A stretch of DNA of 64,000 nt. Origin: Ureibacillus thermophilus (GTDB lineage: Bacteria > Bacillota > Bacilli > Bacillales_A > Planococcaceae). Below are positions 8,918 to 17,360 of this stretch, piece by piece. The stretch's first letter is position 1, and every line of letters begins with the position of its first letter. The stretch spans positions 2,179,651 to 2,243,650 of the forward strand of contig NZ_CP036528.1 of the NCBI RefSeq assembly GCF_004331915.1, read 5' to 3'. Both the position numbers and the translations under genes were made by a program. Below the pieces are notes generated by a model. The model saw only the letters and a list, made by a program, of their open reading frames with translations, was not told the DNA's origin and ran no database searches.

Positions 8918-8927
8918 ATAATGGCCT

Positions 8928-9350
8928 TTATTGTTTCTTTTTCAATACGATGCATGTACTCGTCGCGTATGCAATCAATTTTCCCTCTTCATCTATGACG
9001 CTGCATTCCAACAAACCAAGTGTTGATCCTCGCTTGATTATTTTACTCTCAGCTCTTAATGCTTGACTGGTCGGGGCTTTTAAAAAGTTGATTTTTAGTT
9101 CGACCGTTGTGGAGATTTCATCCTCTGCCAAAGTGGTTGAAAAAGCATATCCCATCGCAGCATCTGCAATAAGGCTAATGATTCCTCCGTGAACGGTTCC
9201 AATCGGATTATGAAAATTCTCCGTTTTTTCCAATCCCACAACGACTCTCCCTTTTTCTGCTTCCAATACTCGATAACCAATCATCTGTGCCGCACTGCAG
9301 CTTGGAATTTGATTTTGGGCAAAATAAATAAGCTTTTCTAAGTAACTCAT
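8928..9350 (-). CDS. PaaI family hotdog-fold thioesterase
   Basis: 140 aa, single hotdog domain. The HGG motif 'NPIGTVHGGIISLIADAAMG' is near residue 48-67, with a following 'TTVELKINFLKA' strand. It hydrolyses acyl-CoA or hydroxyaryl-CoA thioesters in the cytosol; substrate unknown. The ATG at 9350 is preferred over the in-frame TTG at 9353 because AAGGTGA lies 8 nt upstream of it. It is transcribed divergently from a TetR regulator (9452) and lies next to an acyl-CoA ligase/dehydrogenase cluster, which fits a role in acyl-CoA recycling (inference). Confidence 0.88.
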   Translation of the reverse strand: MSYLEKLIYFAQNQIPSCSAAQMIGYRVLEAEKGRVVVGLEKTENFHNPIGTVHGGIISLIADAAMGYAFSTTLAEDEISTTVELKINFLKAPTSQALRAESKIIKRGSTLGLLECSVIDEEGKLIAYATSTCIVLKKKQ

Positions 9351-9451
9351 CAAAAATTCACCTTCCCTAAATCTTTTTGCAGGTGCTTTCGATTTTATGA
9401 ATTTTCATTATGTTATAATGTATAAAATTAGAATTTCGCCAAGGAGGCACT

Positions 9452-9991
9452 ATGAGGACAAAAGGTGAACGTTCAAAACAACATATTCTGGAAGTTGCCA
9501 GTATGCTGTTCAGTAAAAACTCTTTTAAAAACGTAACCATTCGACAAATTGCTAAAGAAGCCGGCATTTCACCTTCTCTCATTTACAAATACTTTCATAC
9601 GCAAGAAGATTTGTATTACGCTGCTTTGCAATCAGCCTGCCAAGATTTATTAGAGCGTTTAAAAACGATTGACCGTTTAGAAGATTTTGTGCATGAATAT
9701 TTGCGCTATATGTTTTCATCGGCACTGTTTGAAATGATGTCGTATTTTTCTCTTGAACATGATTCATCCAAAAACTTCATCCCTATTTCAAATGAAATTA
9801 ATAAATTTCTTCAATTATTGGAAGAAAAAATATCCGGACCAAATGCAAAAATCGAGGCCCAATTGTTGTTTTCCACCCTGAACGGGCTCATTATTTCATA
9901 CAAAAAAGTACCGCGCGACACGGAAGCGAAAATCGCGACGATTCAAAAATTGGCCGACTACTATATTGCCAATTTAAAAAACCGAATATAA
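9452..9991 (+). CDS. TetR family regulator, probably of acyl-CoA genes
   Basis: 179 aa. The N-terminal HTH 'VTIRQIAKEAGISPSLIYKY' is at residues ~29-48, followed by the family's FHTQEDLYYAAL. The C-terminal ligand domain is divergent. AGGAGG lies 7 nt before the ATG, and TATAAT lies about 35 nt upstream. It is divergent from the PaaI thioesterase and next to the acyl-CoA ligase/dehydrogenase pair. TetR members beside such genes commonly sense acyl-CoAs (as FadR of B. subtilis), so it may control these neighbours. Its ligand is not deducible from sequence. Confidence 0.85.
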   Translation: MRTKGERSKQHILEVASMLFSKNSFKNVTIRQIAKEAGISPSLIYKYFHTQEDLYYAALQSACQDLLERLKTIDRLEDFVHEYLRYMFSSALFEMMSYFSLEHDSSKNFIPISNEINKFLQLLEEKISGPNAKIEAQLLFSTLNGLIISYKKVPRDTEAKIATIQKLADYYIANLKNRI

Positions 9992-9996
9992 AAGAT

Positions 9997-10264
9997 GAGG
10001 CTGGGACAAATCTAAAAAAACATCATTTTCTCCAAGGAGAAAATGATGTTTTTTTGATATGTTATTAAAATTGATTTCCGTTCCGGGGACGCTTTCCGCG
10101 GGCCCGGCTCGAGCCTCCTCTGATTCATTCCTTCGCTCCTGCGGTGTCTCGAGAGGGCTCGTCTCAGGAGTCGCCCCGTCACTCCAATCAATTTTTAGTT
10201 ATATCAATTTTTTATCAAAACTCTTTCAGCTACCCCTATAATTTTTGGTTTATGTCCCAGCCTC
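9997..10264 (+). repeat. GGCTGGGACA-type intergenic element, copy 2 (most complete)
   Basis: 268 bp with inverted ends GAGGCTGGGACAAA (9997) and TTTATGTCCCAGCCTC (10264). Inside are a perfect hairpin with A-run and T-run (10014-10055), the core ATTGATTTCCGTTCCGGGGA, a GC-rich centre with two CTCGAG-containing short repeats, and CAATCAATTTTTAGTTATAT. It fills the gap between tetR and the convergent ligase gene and would terminate transcription from both sides. Confidence 0.9.
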
Positions 10265-10271
10265 AACATTA

Positions 10272-11744
10272 TTAAACCGGATTTTTTTCTTCTGCGAATT
10301 TTGACTTTATAATTTTGCCGACTGCATTGCGTGGCAGCTGATTAAGAAAGACCACTTCCTTCACGGTTTTGAAAGATGCCAAATGTTCTTTCGTGAATGC
10401 GATGATCTCCTCCTCTGTAACTTCCGCGCCTTCTTTTTTCACTATAAAAGCCCTTGGCACTTCTCCCCATTTTTCATCCGGCTTACCAACAACTGCTACT
10501 TCTTGTACTGCTGGATGTTCCGAAATCACCGCTTCAATCTCTGCTGGATAAATATTTTCACCGCCGCTGATAATCATATCTTTTAATCGGTCCACTACAT
10601 AAAGGAATCCTTCTTCGTCGATGTAGCCAACATCTCCCGTATATAATTCGCCATTCTGTACCGTTTTCTTATAACTTTCTTCATCTTTATAATATCCGAC
10701 AAACACTTGGGGACCACTTAATACGATTTCACCAATTTTCCCTTGCTGAACCGCCTCTTTTGTTTCAATATCGACAATACGCAAACCAGCCTGCATAACA
10801 GGTTTTCCCATCGATTTATATTTGTCTTTATTTTGAGATTCCTTCCAAAAGGTAATCGCACCAGTGAATTCTGTCATTCCGTATACTTGCTGTATTGGTA
10901 TGCCAAGTTGTCTGAAGCCAAGAATCAATGGCGCAGGTACAGCCGAGGCGCCGCATGAAATATTTCGAATACTTGAAATATCTGTTTTGACAGAAGGATA
11001 GGTTTTGAGCATAAATGCCAGCATCGCCGGTACACTCATCATTGTCGTAATTTGATGGCGTTCAATTGCTTTCCAAGCTTCAACCGGATGGAAATCTTCC
11101 ATCAATATCATCGTGGCACCAACATGAACATTTGTGATGAGCGGTGCAAATCCCCCTATATGGAAGAACGGTGCAACCATCAAGAAGCGATCTTGCTCCC
11201 ACCAATCAATTGTATGAGTAAGCCCGATGGATGCCGCTTGTAAATTATTGTGGGATATTAAAGCTCCTTTAGGTTTGCCAGTTGTCCCTGATGTGTACAT
11301 CATTAAGATTGGCTCATTGTCATGGGTCACATATTGCGGCTCAGCGGCTTTTTGCTTATAAATGTCTATTAGCTTATTTGTGCCGATTGCAGCAACAGGC
11401 AATTGTTTTGCCGTTTCTTCAAATACTTCATCATACACTAATAATTTAGCATCACTATGGGTGATAATGTATTGCAATTCTTCTGTATGTAAACGATAAT
11501 TTAAAACAACTGTCACAACCCCAATTTTTGCCGCACAAAAAAATGCTGCCACAACATGCTCATTATTTTTGCATAGCAGTGCAATTTTATCTCCTGCTTT
11601 AATTCCCTCTTGTTGTAAAAACTGTGCAAAGCTATTTGCTCTTTCATTCATCTCATGAAAAGTCAGTTGCACATCATTGCGGATAAACCCTACTTTTTCT
11701 CCTTGCAATATTGAACGGCTGGCTAAAATTTGACCGATATTCAT
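10272..11744 (-). CDS. AMP-dependent acyl-CoA synthetase (long-chain fatty acid ligase-like)
   Basis: 490 aa ANL-superfamily enzyme. It activates a carboxylic acid with ATP and CoA to an acyl-CoA plus AMP. Motifs are the P-loop 'LMMYTSGTTGKPKGALISHN' near residue 150, 'QQVYGMTEFTG' (A5), 'YTGDVGYIDEEGFLYVVDR' (A7/A8) with 'DMIISGGENIYPAEIE', and the C-terminal 'LPRNAVGKIIKSKF' carrying the catalytic Lys. GGGGATGGG precedes the ATG. It follows the acyl-CoA dehydrogenase gene by 30 nt, so the two form one unit. Chain-length specificity is not deducible. Confidence 0.92.
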   Translation of the reverse strand: MNIGQILASRSILQGEKVGFIRNDVQLTFHEMNERANSFAQFLQQEGIKAGDKIALLCKNNEHVVAAFFCAAKIGVVTVVLNYRLHTEELQYIITHSDAKLLVYDEVFEETAKQLPVAAIGTNKLIDIYKQKAAEPQYVTHDNEPILMMYTSGTTGKPKGALISHNNLQAASIGLTHTIDWWEQDRFLMVAPFFHIGGFAPLITNVHVGATMILMEDFHPVEAWKAIERHQITTMMSVPAMLAFMLKTYPSVKTDISSIRNISCGASAVPAPLILGFRQLGIPIQQVYGMTEFTGAITFWKESQNKDKYKSMGKPVMQAGLRIVDIETKEAVQQGKIGEIVLSGPQVFVGYYKDEESYKKTVQNGELYTGDVGYIDEEGFLYVVDRLKDMIISGGENIYPAEIEAVISEHPAVQEVAVVGKPDEKWGEVPRAFIVKKEGAEVTEEEIIAFTKEHLASFKTVKEVVFLNQLPRNAVGKIIKSKFAEEKNPV

Positions 11745-11774
11745 ACTCCCATCCCCTTTTTATAAAGTAGATCA

Positions 11775-13337
11775 TTATAAAATAGGCAAATGTTCAAACC
11801 GTTTCGTAATAAATTCTTGATATGAAACAAACAATTCTTCCCATAAAGCTTCCCATCTGCGGGCAGCACGCATATTATCCTTATTCGGTAAATCTACTAA
11901 ATTTATTTGCATAATCGAGGAAATTTCCTCCGCATATCTTCTTATTTCTTTAATGGATAAATGCGGGAACATTTCCTGCAATACAATTGTTAAAGGCCAT
12001 TTAGACTTTTGTAAATCGCGATAAATTTGTGATAATAATACATTTCTTGGGCCTTCCCATAATTCGTTAACTATGCTGTCTCTAAATAAGCGGGCGATAT
12101 CATTAAAATCTTCAATGGCCCCATTTCCGCCAAAAAGAGAGATTGCTAATCTCAGATTTTCAACCGCTTCTTTGGAAGTGTAAATTTTTTGCAGCAAAAT
12201 CAATTCGCGCAATGCAAAGTTATCTAATGGATCACCGCTTGGATTTGCAAATTTTTTATATATATGAAAAGCCGTTGCGACAGTTCTTTTTGCCGCGTAT
12301 TCCAAATCTGCGAGCTGGGCAGCTGCCATCGGAAACTGGTCAATTTTTCGATCAAATACTTCCCGAAAGCTGGCATAAAGTTTTGCTTCTCTTGCAGCGC
12401 GCATCATAAATGCCCCACTGGCAAATCCAATATCTAGACGGGATCTTGTCAACACAATACTTACGGCAATGGCAACCCCACAATCTTGAGGACCAATGCG
12501 ATAGGCAATCGCCCCTTTATATTCAATTTCACCAGAAGGCAATTCACAAGTTCCGAGTTTCCATTTCAATCGATTGATTTCATAGTGATTGCGGATTTCT
12601 TTCTTTTTATTCTCAGGAAGCCATGAAGGTACTATAAATACAGCAATGTCATCTGTATCTTCAATTCGTGCAGTTACAACAGCATAATCCGCATGTACAG
12701 CTGAACAGAAATATTTATGCCCATACAGCCTGTACACATTTCCATCAGGCACAGCATTTAGCACATTGGCAGGTATATCGGATCCACCCTGCATTTCTGT
12801 CATAAATTGTGCTCCTATTGCAAAATCGCCGTTTATTCCTTCTTTGGCATGGCGATGTATTTCCCGAACTGCATCCGGGACCTCATCATAATAGGCTTCA
12901 ATCAGTGCAATTAAACCATCTGTACAAACAAGCGGGCACGAAATGGCTGCTTCCCCGTTGCTTTGCAACAAATAACGTTTGCAAATCCCCTCATATGGCA
13001 AATTTTTAACAGAAAAAAGGGCTTCTTGAAAAACTTCTTTTGTCACTTGCACTGCTTCTTGTGGTTGTATGATTCGATCGATACGGTGATTAAAAGCATC
13101 AAAATGCCGAATTTTCGGATGATTTTCAGGTCGGGCATATTCAGAAATCAATGGGCGCCACCGATAAGCAACTTTCTTACTAAAGGGTTTTAATGCTGCA
13201 ATCAACTTTCCATAACCGTCTCCTGCCAATTCTTTTAACACTTGCAGCAAAAATGGATTATCCAAATCATTTAATTGAGCACGTTTTTTCAAAAATTCAT
13301 CAAAGGAGTACCCTTCATTTTTTTCCACTTTAAGCAT
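11775..13337 (-). CDS. Acyl-CoA dehydrogenase family protein (long form)
   Basis: 520 aa, longer than the ~380-aa classical enzymes and similar in organisation to the 556-aa paralogue at 17361. It is an FAD-dependent alpha,beta-dehydrogenase of acyl-CoAs or an AidB-like relative. Visible motifs are 'AIGAQFMTEMQGGSDIPANV' (FAD/substrate region), 'YRLYGHKYFCSAVHADYAVV' and 'SLFGGNGAIEDF' then 'LWEGPRNVLL'. The ATG at 13337 is preferred to the in-frame TTG at 13340; a G-run lies 4 nt upstream. First gene of a two-gene unit with the ligase. A 17-bp dyad lies ~46 nt upstream. Confidence 0.9.
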   Translation of the reverse strand: MLKVEKNEGYSFDEFLKKRAQLNDLDNPFLLQVLKELAGDGYGKLIAALKPFSKKVAYRWRPLISEYARPENHPKIRHFDAFNHRIDRIIQPQEAVQVTKEVFQEALFSVKNLPYEGICKRYLLQSNGEAAISCPLVCTDGLIALIEAYYDEVPDAVREIHRHAKEGINGDFAIGAQFMTEMQGGSDIPANVLNAVPDGNVYRLYGHKYFCSAVHADYAVVTARIEDTDDIAVFIVPSWLPENKKKEIRNHYEINRLKWKLGTCELPSGEIEYKGAIAYRIGPQDCGVAIAVSIVLTRSRLDIGFASGAFMMRAAREAKLYASFREVFDRKIDQFPMAAAQLADLEYAAKRTVATAFHIYKKFANPSGDPLDNFALRELILLQKIYTSKEAVENLRLAISLFGGNGAIEDFNDIARLFRDSIVNELWEGPRNVLLSQIYRDLQKSKWPLTIVLQEMFPHLSIKEIRRYAEEISSIMQINLVDLPNKDNMRAARRWEALWEELFVSYQEFITKRFEHLPIL

Positions 13338-13382
13338 CAAACCCCCCCTTTTTATTTAAATTTTATAAAAATTCACGCAAAG

Positions 13383-13399
13383 AGTAAACAGTGTTCACT
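13383..13399. promoter_or_regulatory. 17-bp dyad, possible TetR-type operator
   Basis: AGTAAACAGTGTTCACT: arms AGTRAACA / TGTTYACT with one asymmetric position. It lies 46-62 nt upstream of the acyl-CoA dehydrogenase start. It overlaps a plausible -35 (TTTACT) whose -10 is TATAAA, so a bound repressor would block the promoter. Assignment to the nearby TetR protein is inference. Confidence 0.45.
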
Positions 13400-13441
13400 T
13401 TTAAAAAATTGACCAACATAGTGTTATGAAGTATTTGAAAA

Positions 13442-13473
13442 CAAAAAAGGCAACAGGTTATTATTCTGCTGCC
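13442..13473 (-). terminator. Terminator of the thiolase gene
   Basis: On the minus strand GGCAGCAG / CTGTTGCC pair (arms 13466-13473 and 13449-13456), followed by TTTTTTG. It ends the ligase-thiolase unit 10 nt past the stop at 13483. Confidence 0.85.
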
Positions 13474-13482
13474 TAACATGAA

Positions 13483-14664
13483 TTACACTCTTTCAATTAC
13501 CATTGCAATCCCCTGTCCGCCGCCGATGCATAAGCTGGCAAGTCCATATTTTCCGCCCCGGCGTTTTAATTCATAGGCGCAAGTCAATACAAGGCGCGTG
13601 CCGCTTGCTCCGACAGGATGTCCTAACGCAATGGCGCCGCCGTTGACATTGGTGATTTCCCGATTCAATCCCAATTCCTTTTCAACAGCTAAATATTGGG
13701 CGGCAAAGGCCTCGTTGATTTCTATTAAATCGATATCATCTAGGGCAAGATTCGCTCTTTCCAACGCCTGTTTGATGGCTGGTACAGGACCGATGCCCAT
13801 AATGGATGGGTCCACCCCTTGAATGCCCCAAGAAACAATTCTTGCAAGAGGCGAAAGACCATTTTCATTAACTGCTTTTTCGCTTGCCACAATGACCGAT
13901 GCTGCGCCGTCATTGATGCCGGAAGCGTTCCCTGCTGTAACTGTCCCACCTTGTTTAAACACCGGCTTTAATTTGCTTAACGCTTCGATGGTCGTATCAG
14001 CTTTGATATGTTCATCCACTTCAATGATCGTTTCTTCTTTTCTTGTTTGAATTTTTACCGGCACAATCTCTTCTTTAAAAAGGCCTTTCTCCCGGGCGTT
14101 GGCAGCGCGCTGATGAGAAAGCAGGGCAAACTCGTCTTGTTCTTCCCTTGAAAGCCCGTATTGTTCAGCCAGATTTTCCGCGGTGATACCCATTCCTATA
14201 CCCGTATATTCATCAAAAAGAGTTGCTTGTAGCATATCGGTAAATTGCAAGTTTCCTGATTTCATTCCTTTAAAGCGCACATCAAAATTAGAGAAAGGCG
14301 ATTGGGACATATTTTCTGCCCCGCCAGCTAAAATCACATCCCCTTCGCCCAATAAAATCGATTGAGCGGCTGTTACAATGGATTGCATGCCGGAACCGCA
14401 CAGGCGATTCAACGTCAAAGCCGGCACTTCCTTTGGCACGCCTGCGTGAAGTCCGATATGGCGCGCTAAGTATGCGGCATTTCCGCTTGTAGCAATGACA
14501 TTTCCATAAATCACATGGTCAATTTGTTCAGGCAATACTTTTGAACGTTTCATCGCCTCTATTGCCGTAGCTGCTCCTAATGCAACTGCATTTGTATTGG
14601 CGAAAGTTCCTCCAAAAGATGTGAAAGCTGTTCTTGCACCATCCACTAAGTAAACATTTCCCAT
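13483..14664 (-). CDS. Acetyl-CoA C-acyltransferase (thiolase II type)
   Basis: 393 aa, standard length. It cleaves 3-ketoacyl-CoA with CoA or condenses two acetyl-CoAs. The catalytic Cys89 lies in 'LNRLCGSGMQS', His349 in 'NGGAIALGHPVGASGTR' and Cys379 in 'CIGGGQGIAM'. 'AGGAENMSQSP' and 'NEAFAAQYLAVE' are also typical. AAGGGGAA precedes the ATG. It starts 14 nt after the ligase stop, so they form one transcript ended by the terminator at 13442-13473. Whether it serves degradation or acetoacetyl-CoA synthesis cannot be told from sequence; the catabolic neighbours suggest degradation. Confidence 0.93.
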   Translation of the reverse strand: MGNVYLVDGARTAFTSFGGTFANTNAVALGAATAIEAMKRSKVLPEQIDHVIYGNVIATSGNAAYLARHIGLHAGVPKEVPALTLNRLCGSGMQSIVTAAQSILLGEGDVILAGGAENMSQSPFSNFDVRFKGMKSGNLQFTDMLQATLFDEYTGIGMGITAENLAEQYGLSREEQDEFALLSHQRAANAREKGLFKEEIVPVKIQTRKEETIIEVDEHIKADTTIEALSKLKPVFKQGGTVTAGNASGINDGAASVIVASEKAVNENGLSPLARIVSWGIQGVDPSIMGIGPVPAIKQALERANLALDDIDLIEINEAFAAQYLAVEKELGLNREITNVNGGAIALGHPVGASGTRLVLTCAYELKRRGGKYGLASLCIGGGQGIAMVIERV

Positions 14665-14678
14665 ATTTCCCCTTCTTT

Positions 14679-16169
14679 CTATACGGTTTCTTTTTTCGGA
14701 CGTAGCGTATGTTTCAAGACTTTCCCTGATGCATTCCGTGGAAGCTGCTTTAATTCTTCAATTTCCACCGGCACTTTATATTTGGCAAGTTTAGTGAAGC
14801 AATAGTTAATAATTTCTTCAGATGTCAGGGATTTTCCTTCTTTAAATACTACATACGCTTTTGGCACTTCCCCATACACTTCATGAGGAACACCGACAAC
14901 CGCCGCTTCTAATATTTCAGGGATTTGATACAGCACTTCTTCCACTTCTACAGGGTAAATATTTTCTCCCCCGCGGATAATCATGTCCTTTTTTCGGTCG
15001 ACGATGTATAAAAATCCTTCTTCATCGAACTTTCCTAAATCGCCTGAATATAACCAGCCATCTTGAATCGTTCTCGCCGTTTCTTCCGGATTTTTTAAAT
15101 AACCTTTCATCACCTGCGGACCTTTCACGCAAATTTCGCCTACTTCCCCAACCGGCACTTCTTCCCCATTTGCATCCACCAATTTGATTTGTGTATTTTT
15201 GAGCGGCTTTCCAACTGAACCGATTTTTTCGAGCGCATATTCATCGGTAAGGGAAGAGGCTGCAGGGGTATTTTCTGTTTGTCCATACAAATTTTGTACT
15301 TTTACCTTTGGGAACGTATCTTTTAATTTCTTCACAAGTTCATAAGGCATTGGTGCAGCGCCATAGCAGAATAATCGTAAATTTTGAAAATTATATTGTC
15401 TGATTTCCGGTTTATTTAAGATGATGGTATACATTGCCGGCACGCCGAAAAAAATCGTCGCTTCCGTTTTTTCAAGATTCTTTAATGTCCTGTCTGGTGA
15501 AAAGGCTTCCTCTATGACAACGGTTCCTCCTTTGTATAATGTCGGCATGGCAAATACATGAAGACCTGCACAGTGGAAAAGTGGCGTGCAAATATAAGTC
15601 CGATCTTGATTTGTAATGTTCATCGAATCCGACCAAATTTTTGCCGTTTCAATCATATTATAGTGGGATAACATGACTCCCTTTGGCTTTCCCGTTGTTC
15701 CCGATGTATACATAACAACGGCGGTTTGATCCTGTTCAATTGGCACTTTTGTAAAATCGGTTTGATTTCCATGAAGAATTTCTAAAATTTTCGATGTGGA
15801 AATGACTTGGTCAAAAGTATGAGTTGTCGGTTTGATGATTTCTTCGATTTTTTCATCATAAAATAACACCTTTGCTTCCGAATGTTGGAAAATGTAGTCT
15901 ACTTCAGGAGGGGCTAGTTTCGTATTCACCGGCATAACGGTTAATCCTGCTAATTTGACGCCTAAATAGACAGGCAAAAATAAATCGGTGTTCAGCATGA
16001 ATTGAGCAATTATATCTCCCTTTTTGTACCCCTTGTGTTGCAAATAGGCCGCAACCTTTTTCGCATTTTCAAACAATTCCCCGAACGTCATGGTCTTGTT
16101 CTCAAAAACAATCGCTTCTTTGGAAGGTTGTTTTGAAGCATGCTCCTCAATAATGTTTGTCATTAACAT
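14679..16169 (-). CDS. AMP-dependent long-chain-fatty-acid--CoA ligase
   Basis: 496 aa ANL enzyme. Signature motifs are 'VVMYTSGTTGKPKGVMLSHY' near residue 150, 'QNLYGQTENTPAAS', 'WLYSGDLGKFDEEGFLYIVD' with 'DMIIRGGENIYPVEVEE', and the catalytic-Lys tail 'LPRNASGKVLKHTLR'. It makes acyl-CoA for the thiolase pathway. The thiolase gene follows at 14 nt. The start ATGTTAATG has GGGGGATGGG upstream; the second in-frame ATG 6 nt later is an alternative. It is one of three paralogous ligases in 10 kb, each paired with a different catabolic partner. Confidence 0.92.
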   Translation of the reverse strand: MLMTNIIEEHASKQPSKEAIVFENKTMTFGELFENAKKVAAYLQHKGYKKGDIIAQFMLNTDLFLPVYLGVKLAGLTVMPVNTKLAPPEVDYIFQHSEAKVLFYDEKIEEIIKPTTHTFDQVISTSKILEILHGNQTDFTKVPIEQDQTAVVMYTSGTTGKPKGVMLSHYNMIETAKIWSDSMNITNQDRTYICTPLFHCAGLHVFAMPTLYKGGTVVIEEAFSPDRTLKNLEKTEATIFFGVPAMYTIILNKPEIRQYNFQNLRLFCYGAAPMPYELVKKLKDTFPKVKVQNLYGQTENTPAASSLTDEYALEKIGSVGKPLKNTQIKLVDANGEEVPVGEVGEICVKGPQVMKGYLKNPEETARTIQDGWLYSGDLGKFDEEGFLYIVDRKKDMIIRGGENIYPVEVEEVLYQIPEILEAAVVGVPHEVYGEVPKAYVVFKEGKSLTSEEIINYCFTKLAKYKVPVEIEELKQLPRNASGKVLKHTLRPKKETV

Positions 16170-16244
16170 ATCCCATCCCCCTTATCTTATCATTCATTTG
16201 AAAATTATTTGATTTTTCGAGAAATTATGTGTATTTAAGAACAT

Positions 16245-16466
16245 CCGCACTAATTAGGGCTCTATCCACACTAATTGATGAAGCATCCGCACTAATTGGG
16301 GCTCTATCCACACAAAATGATGGAGTATATGCACCAATTAAGGCTGGCTATGCACTAAATGAGAAACTATCCTCACTAAATCGAAGCAGTAAACGCACTA
16401 ATGGAAATTCCATTCGCACTAAATAATGAAGCAAACACACCAATCCAGGCCTAGCCTCATTAAAAT
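16245..16466 (+). repeat. Degenerate 21-nt tandem repeat array B
   Basis: About ten units of 21-22 nt: CCGCACTAATTAGGGCTCTA, CCACACTAATTGATGAAGCA, CCGCACTAATTGGGGCTCTA, CCACACAAAATGATGGAGTA, and so on. The core YRCACTAATT is kept while the rest drifts. Because 21 is a multiple of three, the array is open for about 65 codons, but no Shine-Dalgarno sequence precedes it. I treat it as non-coding. Confidence 0.75.
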
Positions 16467-16579
16467 CTTTTAAATATCCATTCTGGTTTTATCTCAAGGA
16501 TCAATTATTTTTATTTCATTATTACTAAATACCATAGAACTTGTAGGAATTTTGTATTATTTTTTCAATATAACATTCT

Positions 16580-16612
16580 TGTAACATTAGTGTAATGTTT
16601 TTTTGCTATAAT
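16580..16612 (+). promoter_or_regulatory. WalR-type box overlapping the promoter of the LysM/NlpC gene
   Basis: TGTAAC-ATTAG-TGTAAT (16580-16596) exactly fits the WalR (YycF) box TGTWAH-N5-TGTWAH. A consensus TATAAT follows at 16607-16612, placing the box over the -35 region. In B. subtilis WalR controls D,L-endopeptidase genes of the same class. Activation or repression cannot be decided from position alone. Confidence 0.7.
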
Positions 16613-16672
16613 CCAAACTGTGAATCAGATAATAAAAAAATAGTACAAGAACGAAAAGGACTTGATTAGGTT

Positions 16673-17269
16673 ATGAATAAATTTACAAAAATAATTGCAT
16701 CATTTGTTTTAGGAACATCCTTCTTCCTTTCAACAACATCAGGAGCTTTTGCTGCTACATATACGGTAAAAAGTGGAGACACACTATACAGCATTGCAAA
16801 AAAATATAATACGACGTACCAAGAAATTATGGAGTTAAACGGTTTAACTTCAACTCTCATCAAAGTTGGACAAAAATTAGAAGTGAATGGTACAGACAAT
16901 TTAACAGAGAATCCTAATTTAAAAGCTGTCGAGTTAGCAAAAAAATACATAGGCGTGCCTTATGTTTTTGGAGGCAGTTCTCCTTCAGGTTTTGACTGTT
17001 CCGGATTTATTTATTACGTGTATAAAAATGCCGGAAAATCCATCAGCCGCGAAACTGCAGCTGACTACTATCAAAAAGCTACAAAAGTGACTTCACCAAA
17101 AGTAGGCGATTTAGTCTTTTTCAGCAACACTTATAAAAAAGGCATTTCACATGTTGGAATCTACATTGGCGATGGACAAATGATTAATGCCTCAAGTTCA
17201 GGCGTAAAAATCGAATCCATCAAAACAGGCTATTGGAAAAACCGTCTTTCTGGCTATGGACGCATTTAA
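16673..17269 (+). CDS. Secreted LysM-NlpC/P60 peptidoglycan endopeptidase (LytE-like)
   Basis: 198 aa. A signal peptide (Lys-rich start, hydrophobic 'IIASFVLGTSFFLSTTSGAF', AFA-A cleavage site) is followed by one LysM domain (~28-72, 'YTVKSGDTLYSIAKKYNTT'). A NlpC/P60 domain (~82-198) has catalytic Cys in 'SGFDCSGFIYYVYK' and His in 'GISHVGIYIGDGQMINA'. It cleaves gamma-D-Glu-mDAP bonds in wall peptides outside the cell. It has a single LysM, fewer than LytE or LytF of B. subtilis. The Shine-Dalgarno sequence is weak (TTAGGTT). The promoter carries a WalR-type box. It is the only wall gene in this catabolic block. Confidence 0.92.
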   Translation: MNKFTKIIASFVLGTSFFLSTTSGAFAATYTVKSGDTLYSIAKKYNTTYQEIMELNGLTSTLIKVGQKLEVNGTDNLTENPNLKAVELAKKYIGVPYVFGGSSPSGFDCSGFIYYVYKNAGKSISRETAADYYQKATKVTSPKVGDLVFFSNTYKKGISHVGIYIGDGQMINASSSGVKIESIKTGYWKNRLSGYGRI

Positions 17270-17315
17270 GCCAAGTTTGAAAATCTAGGCCATTCTTCAA
17301 ATCACATATTAAAAG

Positions 17316-17346
17316 GAGAATTTGAACTCGCTCAAATTCTCTTTTT
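17316..17346. terminator. Bidirectional terminator between endopeptidase and acyl-CoA dehydrogenase genes
   Basis: Perfect 10-bp stem GAGAATTTGA / TCAAATTCTC (17316-17325, 17332-17341) with a 6-nt loop, followed by CTTTTTCTTTTT on the plus strand and TCCTTTT on the minus strand. Confidence 0.85.
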
Positions 17347-17360
17347 CTTTTTCCATTTGC

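Noticed and set aside
16180-16200. TGAATGATA half-site resembling the Bacillus FadR operator upstream of the ligase-thiolase unit
   Set aside because: The second half-site is absent, so it does not make a FadR box.
16229-16426. 65-codon open frame with a 7-residue periodic protein sequence
   Set aside because: It is the translation of the 21-nt repeat array. No ribosome binding site precedes it and the repeat units drift without codon-type constraint.
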